This document shows, piece after piece, positions 1 through 7,919 of a stretch of DNA of 9,710 bases; position 1 is the stretch's first letter; each line of letters opens with the position of its first letter. Origin of the DNA: Thermoplasmatota archaeon (GTDB lineage Bacteria; Pseudomonadota; Gammaproteobacteria; Burkholderiales; Thiobacillaceae); contig JAMCVR010000071.1 of assembly GCA_023475455.1 (NCBI GenBank), positions 1-9,710 on the forward strand, given 5' to 3'. Position numbers and translations under genes: made by a program. The notes below the pieces were generated by a model. The model was not told the origin of the DNA. It worked only from the letters and a program-made list of their open reading frames with translations, and did no database searches.

Positions 1-485
1 GCAAGGCGGTCAGCCGCCGTTACCGCAATCGCCGCATCGGCGAATTCCTCAAGGAGCTGGACCTCACCGAGGGGCGGTCCACGGGCATCCCCAAGATTCT
101 GAAGGTGATGAAGGAGAACGGCTCGCCTGCGCCTGAATTCGAGAGCGACGACGACCGCACCCACTTGCTGATCCGTTTGCCTGTGCATGAGCGAGCCGTT
201 CAGGAACAGGCCCAGCAAGTTACCCCGCAAGTCACCCCGCAAGTCCACAAGTTACTTGCCGGCATCCGTGGTGATCTGACCAGAGCGGAAATTATGGAGG
301 GCTTGGGGCTTAAGGATCGGATGCATTTTGCCAAGGACTACCTGCAACCCGCGTTGGATTCCGGCCTGATCGAGATGACCATCCCCGACAAGCCCCAAAG
401 CAGCAAGCAGAAATACCGGCTTACGGCGGCAGGCAGGGCGTTGCTAGAACAGCAGGCTAGCAGCCGGGATGAAACCGGTGTCTGA
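1..485 (+). CDS. RecG-like/AlbA-type ATP-binding transcriptional regulator, C-terminal part (5' end outside window)
   Basis: The reading frame is open from base 3 to the TGA at 483-485 and has no credible start, so the gene begins upstream; about 160 residues are visible. The first part, with RNRRIGEFLKEL followed by LTEGRSTGIPKIL and an acidic stretch leading to LLIRLPVH, is typical of the C-terminal ATPase-like module (HATPase_c_4) of proteins often annotated as putative DNA-binding or RecG-like, which usually carry an N-terminal AlbA_2/Schlafen-like domain. A short TPQVTPQV linker follows, then a winged-helix-like tail (LTRAEIMEGLGLKDRMHF ... YRLTAAGRALL) resembling the tail of Fic-like and related regulators. 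Proteins of this family often sit inside type I restriction loci, and here the gene overlaps hsdR by 17 bp. A regulatory role on the locus is inference; the family is fairly sure, the function is not known. Confidence 0.75.
   Translation, partial: KAVSRRYRNRRIGEFLKELDLTEGRSTGIPKILKVMKENGSPAPEFESDDDRTHLLIRLPVHERAVQEQAQQVTPQVTPQVHKLLAGIRGDLTRAEIMEGLGLKDRMHFAKDYLQPALDSGLIEMTIPDKPQSSKQKYRLTAAGRALLEQQASSRDETGV
216..247 (+). repeat. 12-bp in-frame tandem repeat encoding the TPQV linker
   Basis: Two units of a 12-bp repeat lie at 216-227 and 228-239 (caagttaccccg and caagtcaccccg, one mismatch), with a partial third unit at 240-247. They encode Val-Thr-Pro-Gln repeats joining the ATPase-like module to the winged-helix tail. 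TPQV-rich linkers of variable copy number are familiar in this protein family. The repeat length is a multiple of three, so copy-number change would keep the frame. Confidence 0.6.
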
Positions 486-3400
486 ATACCTCCACGTCGA
501 AAAACCCTTTCTCGACCAGCTTGCGGCGCTGGGCTGGACGGTCATCGACCAGGGGCAGGGCTTTATCCCGAGCGATCCGGCGGCGAGCAAACGCGGGAGC
601 TTCCGCGAATGGCTGCTGCCCGAGGTGTTCCGCGATGCGGTTCGTGCGCTCAACCGCACCGCCGACGGCACGGCCTGGCTGACCGACCGCCAGCTCGACG
701 ATCTGCGCGACCAGATTCTGCGCCAGCCGAACCGCACGCTGCTGGAAGCCAACGAGGCGGTGCAGGCGCTGTTCCTCAAGGCGCAGGTGGACCGCAACGA
801 GGTGACGGGCGAGAGCGATCCGGTTGTACAGCTCATCGACTTCGCCCACCCGGAGCGCAACGTCTTCCACGCGATCAACCAGTTCCGCATCGACACGCCA
901 GGCTGCGTGAAGCAGTGCATCATTCCGGACATCGTGCTGTTCGTGAACGGCATTCCGCTGGTGGTGGTGGAGGCGAAGATCGGCGACGCGAACACGGCCA
1001 ACCCGATGCACGCAGCGTTCGAGCAGTTGCTGCGCTACCGCAACGGGCGCGCCGAAACCCTTGCCGCCGGGCTGCGAGAAGGCGAGCCGCGCCTGTTTCA
1101 TACCAATCTGCTGTTGATCTCCACCTGCGGCGAGAAGGCCACCTACGGCAGCGTGACTTCGGGCTACGAGCATTTTTATGCCTGGAAGGACATCTGGCCG
1201 GAGAGCAACCGGGCCTATACGCCGCCGCTGGGCGTGGAGCGCGAACAGGAACGGATGATTCAGGGCCTGCTCGCGCCTTCGACCCTGCTGGACGTGCTGC
1301 GCACCAGCACGGTGTTCATGGACACGGAGTCGGGCAAACGGGTGAAAGTGGTGTGCCGCTACCAGCAATATCGCGCCGCCCATCGCATCGTTGAGCGCCT
1401 GCGCACGGGCAAGACCATGGAAGAACGTTCCGGAGTGGTGTGGCATACCCAGGGCTCGGGCAAGTCGCTGACCATGGTGTTCGTGGCGCGCATGCTGCGC
1501 GCGTCGAGTGACCTGGCGGATTTCAAGATTCTGCTGGTCAATGATCGGGTGGACCTGGAAGAGCAGCTTGCCGCCACGGCCAAGTTGATCGGCGGCAAGG
1601 TGAACGTGATCGACAGCACGGCGACATTGCGCGAGCACCTTGCCACCGACGCATCCGACATCAACATGGTGATGGTGCACAAGTTCATGGAGCGCGCCGA
1701 GGCGCTGCCGCTGAAAGTGGCGGAGGCGCTGGCGAGTTACGGCACGGTGCCGTCCGCGCAGACCTTCGGCGCGGTGAACCCATCCGACCGCATCCTGCTG
1801 ATGATCGACGAGGCGCACCGCACCCAAAGCTCGGATTTCGGCGACAACATCTTCGAGGCGTTTCCCAATGCGACGCGCATTGCCTTCACCGGCACGCCGC
1901 TGATCACCGAGGCGCACGGCAACCGGCGCACGGTGAAGCGCTTCGGTGAATACATCGATACCTACAAGCTGATGGACGCGGTGCACGACGGCGCGACCCT
2001 GCAGATCCTTTACGAAGGCCGAACGGCGGACACGGCGCTGAAGGACAAGCACGGCTTCGATACCAGGTTCGAAGACCTGTTCAAGTCGCGCAGCGAGGCG
2101 GAACTGCTCGCCATCAAGAAGAAGTACGGGGCGAGCGGCGACATCCTCGAAGCGGAGAAGCGCATCGACGCGATTGCCCGCGATCTGGTGCACCATTACA
2201 TCGACAACATCCTGCCGGACGGCTTCAAGGCGCAGGTGGTGTGCCATTCCAAGCTGGCGGCGGTGCGTTACCAGAAGTCGATCCGGGCCGCGCTGGCCGA
2301 GTGGCTGGATCGCGAGAAGCTCAAGCCGAAGCCCGACACCGGACTGATCCGTCGCATCGGTTTCTTGAGGGTGGCGGTAGTGGTTTCCTCAGACGCTACC
2401 AACGAGCTGGCGGTTATCACCGAGGCGCGTAAAGAAGCCAAACGCTGGAACGCGGTGGAGAATTTCTGCAAACCATTTGACTTCGACGACCCGGACAAGG
2501 AACTGACCGGTATCGCCTTCCTGATCGTGTGCGACATGCTGCTGACCGGCTTCGATGCCCCGGTCGAGCAGGTGATGTACGTCGACAAGCGGCTCCGGGA
2601 ACACAACCTGTTGCAGGCGATCGCGCGGGTGAACCGGGTGACGAAGAACAAGCACCGCGGCTTTATCGTGGATTACATCGGCCTGGCGAACCATCTGGCG
2701 CAGGCGCTGGCGATTTATTCGCAGGAGGATGCGCAGGACATCCAGCAGGGCTTGAAGAACCTGCTGACCGAGCTGCCGATCCTGGAAGAGCGCTATCAGC
2801 GTCTGTTGCAGCACTTCCGCGCTGCCGGGGTGGGCGGGATCGATGCCTTCGTGAAGGGCGAACTGGCTACACCCGAGGCGGAGGTGGCCGTCGTGCATGC
2901 GGCGGTGGGGGTGTTGAAGGACATCAAGCTGCGGGCCGACTTCGATGTGTATCTGAAGATGTTCCTGCAGAGCCTGAACCTTATCCTGCCCAATCAGGCC
3001 GGGCATGCGTATCGCGGCCCGGCGCGGCGCTTCGGTTACCTGCTGCGCATGGCCAAGGAGCGCTACAAGGACGACACGCTCGACATCGCGGATGCGGGCG
3101 AGAAGGTGAAGGCGCTGATCAACGAGCACCTGATCGAGCTGGGAATCAACCCCAGGATTCCGCCCATCGAACTGCTGGCGGACGACTTCATCGCCAACGT
3201 GCAGAAGCATGCCCAGGGCGACCCGGAGGCCAAGGCGAGCGAGATGGAACACGCCATCCGCAAGCACTGCACGGTGCATTTCGACGAGGATCCCGCTTTC
3301 TACAAGCGCCTGAGCGAGAAGCTGGAGAAGCTGATCCAGGAACACCAAAACAACTGGCAGGCGCTGGCCGAGGGCTACGAGCAGATTCGCAACGAGGCGA

Positions 3401-3732
3401 TGGCAGGACGCACGGATGCCATCGAAGGGCTGAGTAAAGAGGCGACGACTTTTTACGACTATGTGGTGCAGCTCGCTTTCGACGGCAGCGACCTGCCGCC
3501 TGATTCGGCTGCGCCGTTGAAGAAACTCGTGGCGCGCATCGTGGAAATCTTGCAGGCCACCATCGACATTATCGACTTCTGGAAAAAGCCCATTGAGGTG
3601 AAGAAACTGCGTGGCGACATCGATACGGAAATCCTGCTCGCCAACATTCCGCAGCTCACTGACAAGCACGAACGGATTGCTGTTGAGATCGTGAAGCTGG
3701 CCGAGAAACGCCATGAGGAGCTGACCAAATGA
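469..3732 (+). CDS. hsdR: Type I restriction enzyme, R (restriction and translocation) subunit
   Basis: This is the motor and nuclease subunit of a type I restriction-modification complex: it translocates DNA using ATP and cuts unmethylated DNA, together with HsdM and HsdS (not in view). The 1087-residue product is full length for the family. A PD-(D/E)xK nuclease is visible as D154 and E168-A-K170 (IPDIVLF ... VVVEAK). The SF2 helicase motifs follow in order: Walker A TQGSGKS at 327-333, DEAH at 447-450, TGTP at 474-477, LLTGFDAP at 691-698 and QAIARVNR at 716-723. The C-terminal third (LKMFLQSLNLI, then RRFGYLLRMAKERY) resembles the DUF3387-type helical region. The ATG at 469 overlaps the upstream stop by 17 bp and has only a weak ribosome binding site, suggesting translational coupling. 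No frameshift or missing catalytic residue is seen, so the subunit looks active. Confidence 0.95.
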   Translation: MKPVSEYLHVEKPFLDQLAALGWTVIDQGQGFIPSDPAASKRGSFREWLLPEVFRDAVRALNRTADGTAWLTDRQLDDLRDQILRQPNRTLLEANEAVQALFLKAQVDRNEVTGESDPVVQLIDFAHPERNVFHAINQFRIDTPGCVKQCIIPDIVLFVNGIPLVVVEAKIGDANTANPMHAAFEQLLRYRNGRAETLAAGLREGEPRLFHTNLLLISTCGEKATYGSVTSGYEHFYAWKDIWPESNRAYTPPLGVEREQERMIQGLLAPSTLLDVLRTSTVFMDTESGKRVKVVCRYQQYRAAHRIVERLRTGKTMEERSGVVWHTQGSGKSLTMVFVARMLRASSDLADFKILLVNDRVDLEEQLAATAKLIGGKVNVIDSTATLREHLATDASDINMVMVHKFMERAEALPLKVAEALASYGTVPSAQTFGAVNPSDRILLMIDEAHRTQSSDFGDNIFEAFPNATRIAFTGTPLITEAHGNRRTVKRFGEYIDTYKLMDAVHDGATLQILYEGRTADTALKDKHGFDTRFEDLFKSRSEAELLAIKKKYGASGDILEAEKRIDAIARDLVHHYIDNILPDGFKAQVVCHSKLAAVRYQKSIRAALAEWLDREKLKPKPDTGLIRRIGFLRVAVVVSSDATNELAVITEARKEAKRWNAVENFCKPFDFDDPDKELTGIAFLIVCDMLLTGFDAPVEQVMYVDKRLREHNLLQAIARVNRVTKNKHRGFIVDYIGLANHLAQALAIYSQEDAQDIQQGLKNLLTELPILEERYQRLLQHFRAAGVGGIDAFVKGELATPEAEVAVVHAAVGVLKDIKLRADFDVYLKMFLQSLNLILPNQAGHAYRGPARRFGYLLRMAKERYKDDTLDIADAGEKVKALINEHLIELGINPRIPPIELLADDFIANVQKHAQGDPEAKASEMEHAIRKHCTVHFDEDPAFYKRLSEKLEKLIQEHQNNWQALAEGYEQIRNEAMAGRTDAIEGLSKEATTFYDYVVQLAFDGSDLPPDSAAPLKKLVARIVEILQATIDIIDFWKKPIEVKKLRGDIDTEILLANIPQLTDKHERIAVEIVKLAEKRHEELTK

Positions 3733-4433
3733 GCGGCTCGCGAATCAAGGATATTGCCTACGAGGTGTTGCGTAGCCAGCGCTCAACGGCGGACATCGTT
3801 ATCGAGCGCGACGGCCGGGTGCTGGTCCGCGCGCCCAAATCGATACCAGACGAACGGATCGAGGACCTGATCGAGGCCAAGCGCTATTGGATCTACAAGA
3901 ACCTCGCCGAATGGCGCGATTTGAATGCCACCCGGGTGCTGCGCGAGTATCGCAACGGCGAAGGTTTTCTTTATCTGGGACGGTCTTACCGCCTGCTGCT
4001 GGTTGCCGACCAGGACGAACCCCTGCTGCTCAGAAACGGGCGTTTCTGCATGCGGCGTGATCTGGCGGATCGGGGAGAGGTCGCGGCGGCCAAAGCTGCC
4101 TTTCGCGATTACTACATCGCGCGCGGCAGAGAACGTATCCGTCAGCGCGTGGACTACTACGTGCCCAAGATCGGCGTCGCGCCGCGCGATGTGGCCATCC
4201 GCGAACTCGGCAACCGCTGGGCTTCATGCTCGCCGAGCGGCAATCTGGCATTCCACTGGAAGTGCATGATGGCGCCGCAGACCATCATCGACTACATCGT
4301 GGTGCATGAGTTGTGCCACTTCCACCATCTCGATCACACCGATGCCTTCTGGAACGAGGTGGACAAGGTGATGCCGGCCTATGGCGAACGCAGGGGGTGG
4401 CTGCGTGCGCATGGCGCGGGGCTGGATGTGTAG
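3729..4433 (+). CDS. YgjP-like (DUF45/COG1451) zinc metallopeptidase next to hsdR
   Basis: The 234-residue product belongs to the YgjP/DUF45 family of predicted metal-dependent hydrolases, related to SprT and M48-type zincins. The zinc site is intact: HELCH at 193-197 gives two histidines and the catalytic glutamate E194, and H203 in HHLDHTDAFW (199-208) is the likely third ligand. The family motif NRWASCSPSGNLAFHW lies upstream, and the product ends in a conserved MPAYGERRGWL segment. No signal peptide or membrane segment is seen, so it is probably cytoplasmic. Its ATG overlaps the hsdR stop as ATGA, so it is very likely translated by coupling with hsdR. Members of this family are frequent neighbours of hsdR. 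A role in processing or turning over restriction subunits is plausible but not shown; the substrate is unknown. Confidence 0.9.
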   Translation: MSGSRIKDIAYEVLRSQRSTADIVIERDGRVLVRAPKSIPDERIEDLIEAKRYWIYKNLAEWRDLNATRVLREYRNGEGFLYLGRSYRLLLVADQDEPLLLRNGRFCMRRDLADRGEVAAAKAAFRDYYIARGRERIRQRVDYYVPKIGVAPRDVAIRELGNRWASCSPSGNLAFHWKCMMAPQTIIDYIVVHELCHFHHLDHTDAFWNEVDKVMPAYGERRGWLRAHGAGLDV

Positions 4434-4445
4434 TCCCCGTCTTGT
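4417..4445 (+). terminator. Possible weak terminator after the restriction operon
   Basis: An imperfect inverted repeat pairs CGGGGCT (4417-4423) with AGTCCCCG (4432-4439) with one bulged T and an 8-nt loop. It straddles the stop codon of the metallopeptidase gene and is followed by the modestly T-rich tcttgttc. The gap to the convergent pilU stop is only 20 bp, so any terminator must lie here or inside a gene. The T-run is poor, so this is a weak call. Confidence 0.25.
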
Positions 4446-4453
4446 TCGTGACG

Positions 4454-5581
4454 TCAGACGATGTCGAGGTGATCCAGCCCCGCCATCATGTCGCGCCCCT
4501 TGGCCTCCTGGCCGTGCAGCTTGATCTGCAGGCGCAGGTCGTTGAGGCTGTCGGCGTTCCTCAGCGCGTCCTCGTAGGAAATCATCCCGGCCTCGTAGAG
4601 GTCGAACAGCGCCTGGTCGAAGGTCTGCATCCCCAGTTCGCGCGACTTCGCCATGATTTCCTTGATCTCGTGTACCTGGCCCTTGAAGATCAGGTCGGCG
4701 ATCAGCGGCGAGTTGAGCAGGATTTCGACCGCGGCGACGCGGCCGTTGGTGCCCTTGCGCGGGATCAGGCGCTGCGAGATGAAGGATTTCAGGTTCAGCG
4801 ACAAATCCATCAGCAGCTGGTCGCGCTTTTCCTCGGGGAAGAAGTTGATGATGCGGTCGAGCGCCTGGTTGGCGCTGTTGGCGTGCAGGGTCGACAGGCA
4901 CAGGTGGCCGGTTTCGGCGAAGGCGATCGCGTATTCCATGGTGTCGCGGTCGCGGATTTCGCCGATCAGGATGACGTCGGGCGCCTGGCGCAGGGTGTTC
5001 TTCAGCGCGGAGAACCAGTTTTCGGTGTCGATCCCGACCTCGCGCTGGGTGATGATGGATTTCCTGTGCTCGTGCACGTATTCGATCGGGTCTTCGACCG
5101 TGATGATGTGGCCGGCGTCGTTCTCGTTGCGGTAGCCCACCATCGCCGCCAGCGAGGTCGATTTGCCGGTGCCGGTGCCGCCGACGAAGATCACCAGTCC
5201 GCGCTTGATCATCGCGACGTCGCGCAGGATCGGCGGCAGGTTGAGGTCTTCCATCTTGGGGATTTTGGTGTTGATCGTCCGCATCACCACGCCCACGCGC
5301 CCCTGCTGCACGAACACGTTGACGCGGAAGCGGCCGATCTCGGGCGGGCTGATCGCGAAGTTGGATTCGTTGGTCGCCTCGAAATCCCGCCACTGCCGCT
5401 CGTTCATGACCGAGCGCGCCAGTTCGCTGGTGTGGGCGGGCGTCAGGCTCTGGTTCGACACCGGGGTGATCTTGCCGTCGACCTTGATCGCCGGCGGAAA
5501 GCCCGCGGTGATGAACAGGTCGGAGGCGTTCTTCGCCAGCATCAGGCGCAGCAGGTCGTGGATGGTTTTTTCGGCGTTCAT
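4454..5581 (-). CDS. pilU: PilU, accessory type IV pilus retraction ATPase (intact copy)
   Basis: PilU is a hexameric cytoplasmic secretion-type ATPase at the base of the type IV pilus; it works with PilT to depolymerise the pilus and drive retraction under load. The 375-residue product starts MNAEKTIHDLLRLML and carries Walker A GGTGTGKS (134-141), the Asp box TVEDPIEYVH (161-170), Walker B DVILIGEIRD (202-211) and the His box TLHANS (231-236). The C-terminal tail after residue 345 is present only in this copy. The start is supported by GAGGA (plus-strand 5589-5593) 7 nt upstream, overlapping the stop of a pilT fragment. Most of the gene (4547-5581) lies in the left unit of a 1284-bp tandem duplication. 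It is convergent with the restriction operon. If transcription starts before pilT, this is the last gene of a roughly 3.5-kb message. Confidence 0.95.
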   Translation of the reverse strand: MNAEKTIHDLLRLMLAKNASDLFITAGFPPAIKVDGKITPVSNQSLTPAHTSELARSVMNERQWRDFEATNESNFAISPPEIGRFRVNVFVQQGRVGVVMRTINTKIPKMEDLNLPPILRDVAMIKRGLVIFVGGTGTGKSTSLAAMVGYRNENDAGHIITVEDPIEYVHEHRKSIITQREVGIDTENWFSALKNTLRQAPDVILIGEIRDRDTMEYAIAFAETGHLCLSTLHANSANQALDRIINFFPEEKRDQLLMDLSLNLKSFISQRLIPRKGTNGRVAAVEILLNSPLIADLIFKGQVHEIKEIMAKSRELGMQTFDQALFDLYEAGMISYEDALRNADSLNDLRLQIKLHGQEAKGRDMMAGLDHLDIV

Positions 5582-5830
5582 CGTTCAGTCCTCAACCCAG
5601 AAATGCGTCTTTGTTCTGTGCCACGTTGCGTGCCACGCCCGAGGCAACGATGTTGCGCTTCACCAGGTCCTGCAGGCACTGGTCGAGTGTCTGCATGCCC
5701 AGGTTGCCGCCGGTCTGGATCGACGAATACATCTGCGCCACCTTGTTCTCGCGGATCAGGTTGCGGATCGCCGGGGTGCCGATCATGATCTCGTGCGCGG
5801 CGACGCGGCCGTTGCCGTCCTTGGTTTTCA
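4547..5830. repeat. 1284-bp direct tandem duplication, unit A
   Basis: This unit appears base-identical to 5831-7114; I compared several stretches directly, and the translations in all frames also match. On the minus strand it carries the last 79 codons of pilT, the 10-bp pilT-pilU gap and the first 345 codons of pilU. On its left, identity stops between 4546 (g) and 5830 (a). The lack of any seen difference implies a very recent event, gene conversion, or an assembly product. Confidence 0.95.
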
Positions 5831-5831
5831 G
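5592..5831 (-). pseudogene. pilT: pilT 3' fragment (last 79 codons) made by the tandem duplication
   Basis: Reading from 5831 to the TGA at 5592-5594 gives LKTKDGNGRVAAHEIM through to the normal C-terminus NKDAFLG, identical to residues 269-347 of intact pilT. It includes the AIRNLIRE motif that is characteristic of PilT. All nucleotide-binding motifs are missing. At the junction the frame continues upstream only into an out-of-frame reading of pilU, and no ribosome binding site serves the fragment, so it is probably not translated. It does retain the stop codon and GAGGA that lead into the intact pilU copy, so translation initiation of pilU is preserved. Confidence 0.9.
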
Positions 5832-6865
5832 CTGTCGGCGTTCCTCAGCGCGTCCTCGTAGGAAATCATCCCGGCCTCGTAGAGGTCGAACAGCGCCTGG
5901 TCGAAGGTCTGCATCCCCAGTTCGCGCGACTTCGCCATGATTTCCTTGATCTCGTGTACCTGGCCCTTGAAGATCAGGTCGGCGATCAGCGGCGAGTTGA
6001 GCAGGATTTCGACCGCGGCGACGCGGCCGTTGGTGCCCTTGCGCGGGATCAGGCGCTGCGAGATGAAGGATTTCAGGTTCAGCGACAAATCCATCAGCAG
6101 CTGGTCGCGCTTTTCCTCGGGGAAGAAGTTGATGATGCGGTCGAGCGCCTGGTTGGCGCTGTTGGCGTGCAGGGTCGACAGGCACAGGTGGCCGGTTTCG
6201 GCGAAGGCGATCGCGTATTCCATGGTGTCGCGGTCGCGGATTTCGCCGATCAGGATGACGTCGGGCGCCTGGCGCAGGGTGTTCTTCAGCGCGGAGAACC
6301 AGTTTTCGGTGTCGATCCCGACCTCGCGCTGGGTGATGATGGATTTCCTGTGCTCGTGCACGTATTCGATCGGGTCTTCGACCGTGATGATGTGGCCGGC
6401 GTCGTTCTCGTTGCGGTAGCCCACCATCGCCGCCAGCGAGGTCGATTTGCCGGTGCCGGTGCCGCCGACGAAGATCACCAGTCCGCGCTTGATCATCGCG
6501 ACGTCGCGCAGGATCGGCGGCAGGTTGAGGTCTTCCATCTTGGGGATTTTGGTGTTGATCGTCCGCATCACCACGCCCACGCGCCCCTGCTGCACGAACA
6601 CGTTGACGCGGAAGCGGCCGATCTCGGGCGGGCTGATCGCGAAGTTGGATTCGTTGGTCGCCTCGAAATCCCGCCACTGCCGCTCGTTCATGACCGAGCG
6701 CGCCAGTTCGCTGGTGTGGGCGGGCGTCAGGCTCTGGTTCGACACCGGGGTGATCTTGCCGTCGACCTTGATCGCCGGCGGAAAGCCCGCGGTGATGAAC
6801 AGGTCGGAGGCGTTCTTCGCCAGCATCAGGCGCAGCAGGTCGTGGATGGTTTTTTCGGCGTTCAT
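5828..6865 (-). pseudogene. pilU: PilU truncated after residue 345 (duplicate copy)
   Basis: This copy matches intact PilU from its ATG through residue 345 (ALRNADS) and then meets a TGA at 5828-5830, formed by joining the pilU codon AGC to pilT sequence. Walker A, Asp box, Walker B and His box are all present; only the last 30 residues are lost. It starts 10 bp after the stop of intact pilT with the same GAGGA (6873-6877) 7 nt before the ATG, so it should be translated if the structure is real. Whether the product folds, joins PilU hexamers or interferes with them cannot be told from sequence. It is labelled a pseudogene because of the truncation, but the ATPase core is complete. Confidence 0.85.
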
Positions 6866-7114
6866 CGTTCAGTCCTCAACCCAGAAATGCGTCTTTGTTC
6901 TGTGCCACGTTGCGTGCCACGCCCGAGGCAACGATGTTGCGCTTCACCAGGTCCTGCAGGCACTGGTCGAGTGTCTGCATGCCCAGGTTGCCGCCGGTCT
7001 GGATCGACGAATACATCTGCGCCACCTTGTTCTCGCGGATCAGGTTGCGGATCGCCGGGGTGCCGATCATGATCTCGTGCGCGGCGACGCGGCCGTTGCC
7101 GTCCTTGGTTTTCA
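5831..7114. repeat. 1284-bp direct tandem duplication, unit B
   Basis: This is the right unit of the tandem pair with 4547-5830. Identity continues 2 bp further (7115-7116, gc), which equals the first two bases of each unit, so the junction has 2 bp of microhomology. At 7117 (a) the sequence departs from unit A's continuation at 5833 (t). No inverted repeats, target-site duplications or transposase lie at the edges, so an insertion sequence is not the cause. The period 1284 is divisible by three, but the two genes joined are in different frames. Confidence 0.95.
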
Positions 7115-7919
7115 GCAGAGTCTGCGAGATGACGGCGCGCAGCGACTCGGACAGCATCGAGCGCACCATCTCCTTTTCGGCGGCGGGAAACACGTCGACG
7201 ATACGGTCGATGGTCTTGGCGGCGGACGAGGTGTGCAGGGTGCCGAACACCAGGTGGCCGGTTTCGGCGGCGGTGAGCGCGAGGCGGATCGTCTCCAGGT
7301 CGCGCAATTCGCCGACCAGGATGACGTCCGGGTCTTCGCGCAGGGCCGAGCGCAGGGCGTTGGCGAACGACAACGTGTGCGGCCCGACTTCGCGCTGGTT
7401 GATCAGGCATTTCTTGCTCTGGTGCACGAATTCGATCGGGTCCTCGACCGTGAGGATGTGCGCGTACTGGTTTTCGTTGACGTAATCCATCATCGCCGCC
7501 AGCGTGGTCGACTTGCCCGAACCGGTGGGGCCGGTCACCAGCACGATGCCGCGCGGCTGGTCGGAAATTTCCTTGAAGATGGGCGGCGCGTTGAGTTCTT
7601 CCAGCGTCAGCACCTTGGAGGGAATGGTGCGGAACACCGCGCCCGCGCCGTACTGCTGGTTGAAGGCATTGACGCGGAAGCGCGCCAGCGAGGGAATCTC
7701 GAACGAGAAGTCGATTTCCAGCGTTTCCTCGTACACTTTGCGCTGGCTGTCGTTCATGATGTCGTACACCATGCGGTGCACGTCCTTGTGATCCATCGGC
7801 GGCAGGTTGATGCGGCGGATGTCGCCGTTGACCCGGATCATCGGCGGCAGGCTCGCCGACAGGTGCAGGTCGGACGCCTTGTTCTTGACGGCAAAAGCCA
7901 GCAGTTCAGAAATATCCAC
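6876..7919 (-). CDS. pilT: PilT, type IV pilus retraction ATPase
   Basis: PilT is the hexameric ATPase that powers pilus retraction, twitching motility and, in many bacteria, DNA uptake. The 347-residue product is the usual length. It starts at GTG: VDISELLAFAVKNKASDLHL aligns with the normal PilT N-terminus, and GAGG (plus-strand 7925-7928) lies 5 nt upstream. The frame is open much further upstream, but that stretch is antisense to yggS and is not part of the gene. Visible motifs are Walker A GPTGSGKST (130-138), Asp box TVEDPIEFVH (157-166), Walker B DVILVGELRD (198-207), His box TLHTSS (227-232) and AIRNLIRE (289-296), needed for retraction in studied PilT proteins. Its last 79 codons lie in duplication unit B, but the gene is complete. 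It is divergent from yggS and leads the pil operon. Confidence 0.96.
   Translation of the reverse strand: MDISELLAFAVKNKASDLHLSASLPPMIRVNGDIRRINLPPMDHKDVHRMVYDIMNDSQRKVYEETLEIDFSFEIPSLARFRVNAFNQQYGAGAVFRTIPSKVLTLEELNAPPIFKEISDQPRGIVLVTGPTGSGKSTTLAAMMDYVNENQYAHILTVEDPIEFVHQSKKCLINQREVGPHTLSFANALRSALREDPDVILVGELRDLETIRLALTAAETGHLVFGTLHTSSAAKTIDRIVDVFPAAEKEMVRSMLSESLRAVISQTLLKTKDGNGRVAAHEIMIGTPAIRNLIRENKVAQMYSSIQTGGNLGMQTLDQCLQDLVKRNIVASGVARNVAQNKDAFLG

Noticed and set aside
4454..5581. Long plus-strand frames over the pilU copies (for example 4313-5788)
   Set aside because: They are antisense to intact pilU, recur exactly in both duplication units because the DNA is duplicated, and lack any family resemblance.
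5592..6677. A possible fusion protein across the duplication junction ending in the PilT C-terminus
   Set aside because: The frame that leads into the pilT fragment is an out-of-frame reading of pilU with no recognisable domain and no ribosome binding site. In the true pilU frame translation stops at 5828-5830.
4547..7116. Insertion sequence or other mobile element as the source of the 1284-bp repeat
   Set aside because: The unit holds only pilT and pilU sequence. There is no transposase, no terminal inverted repeats and no target-site duplication.
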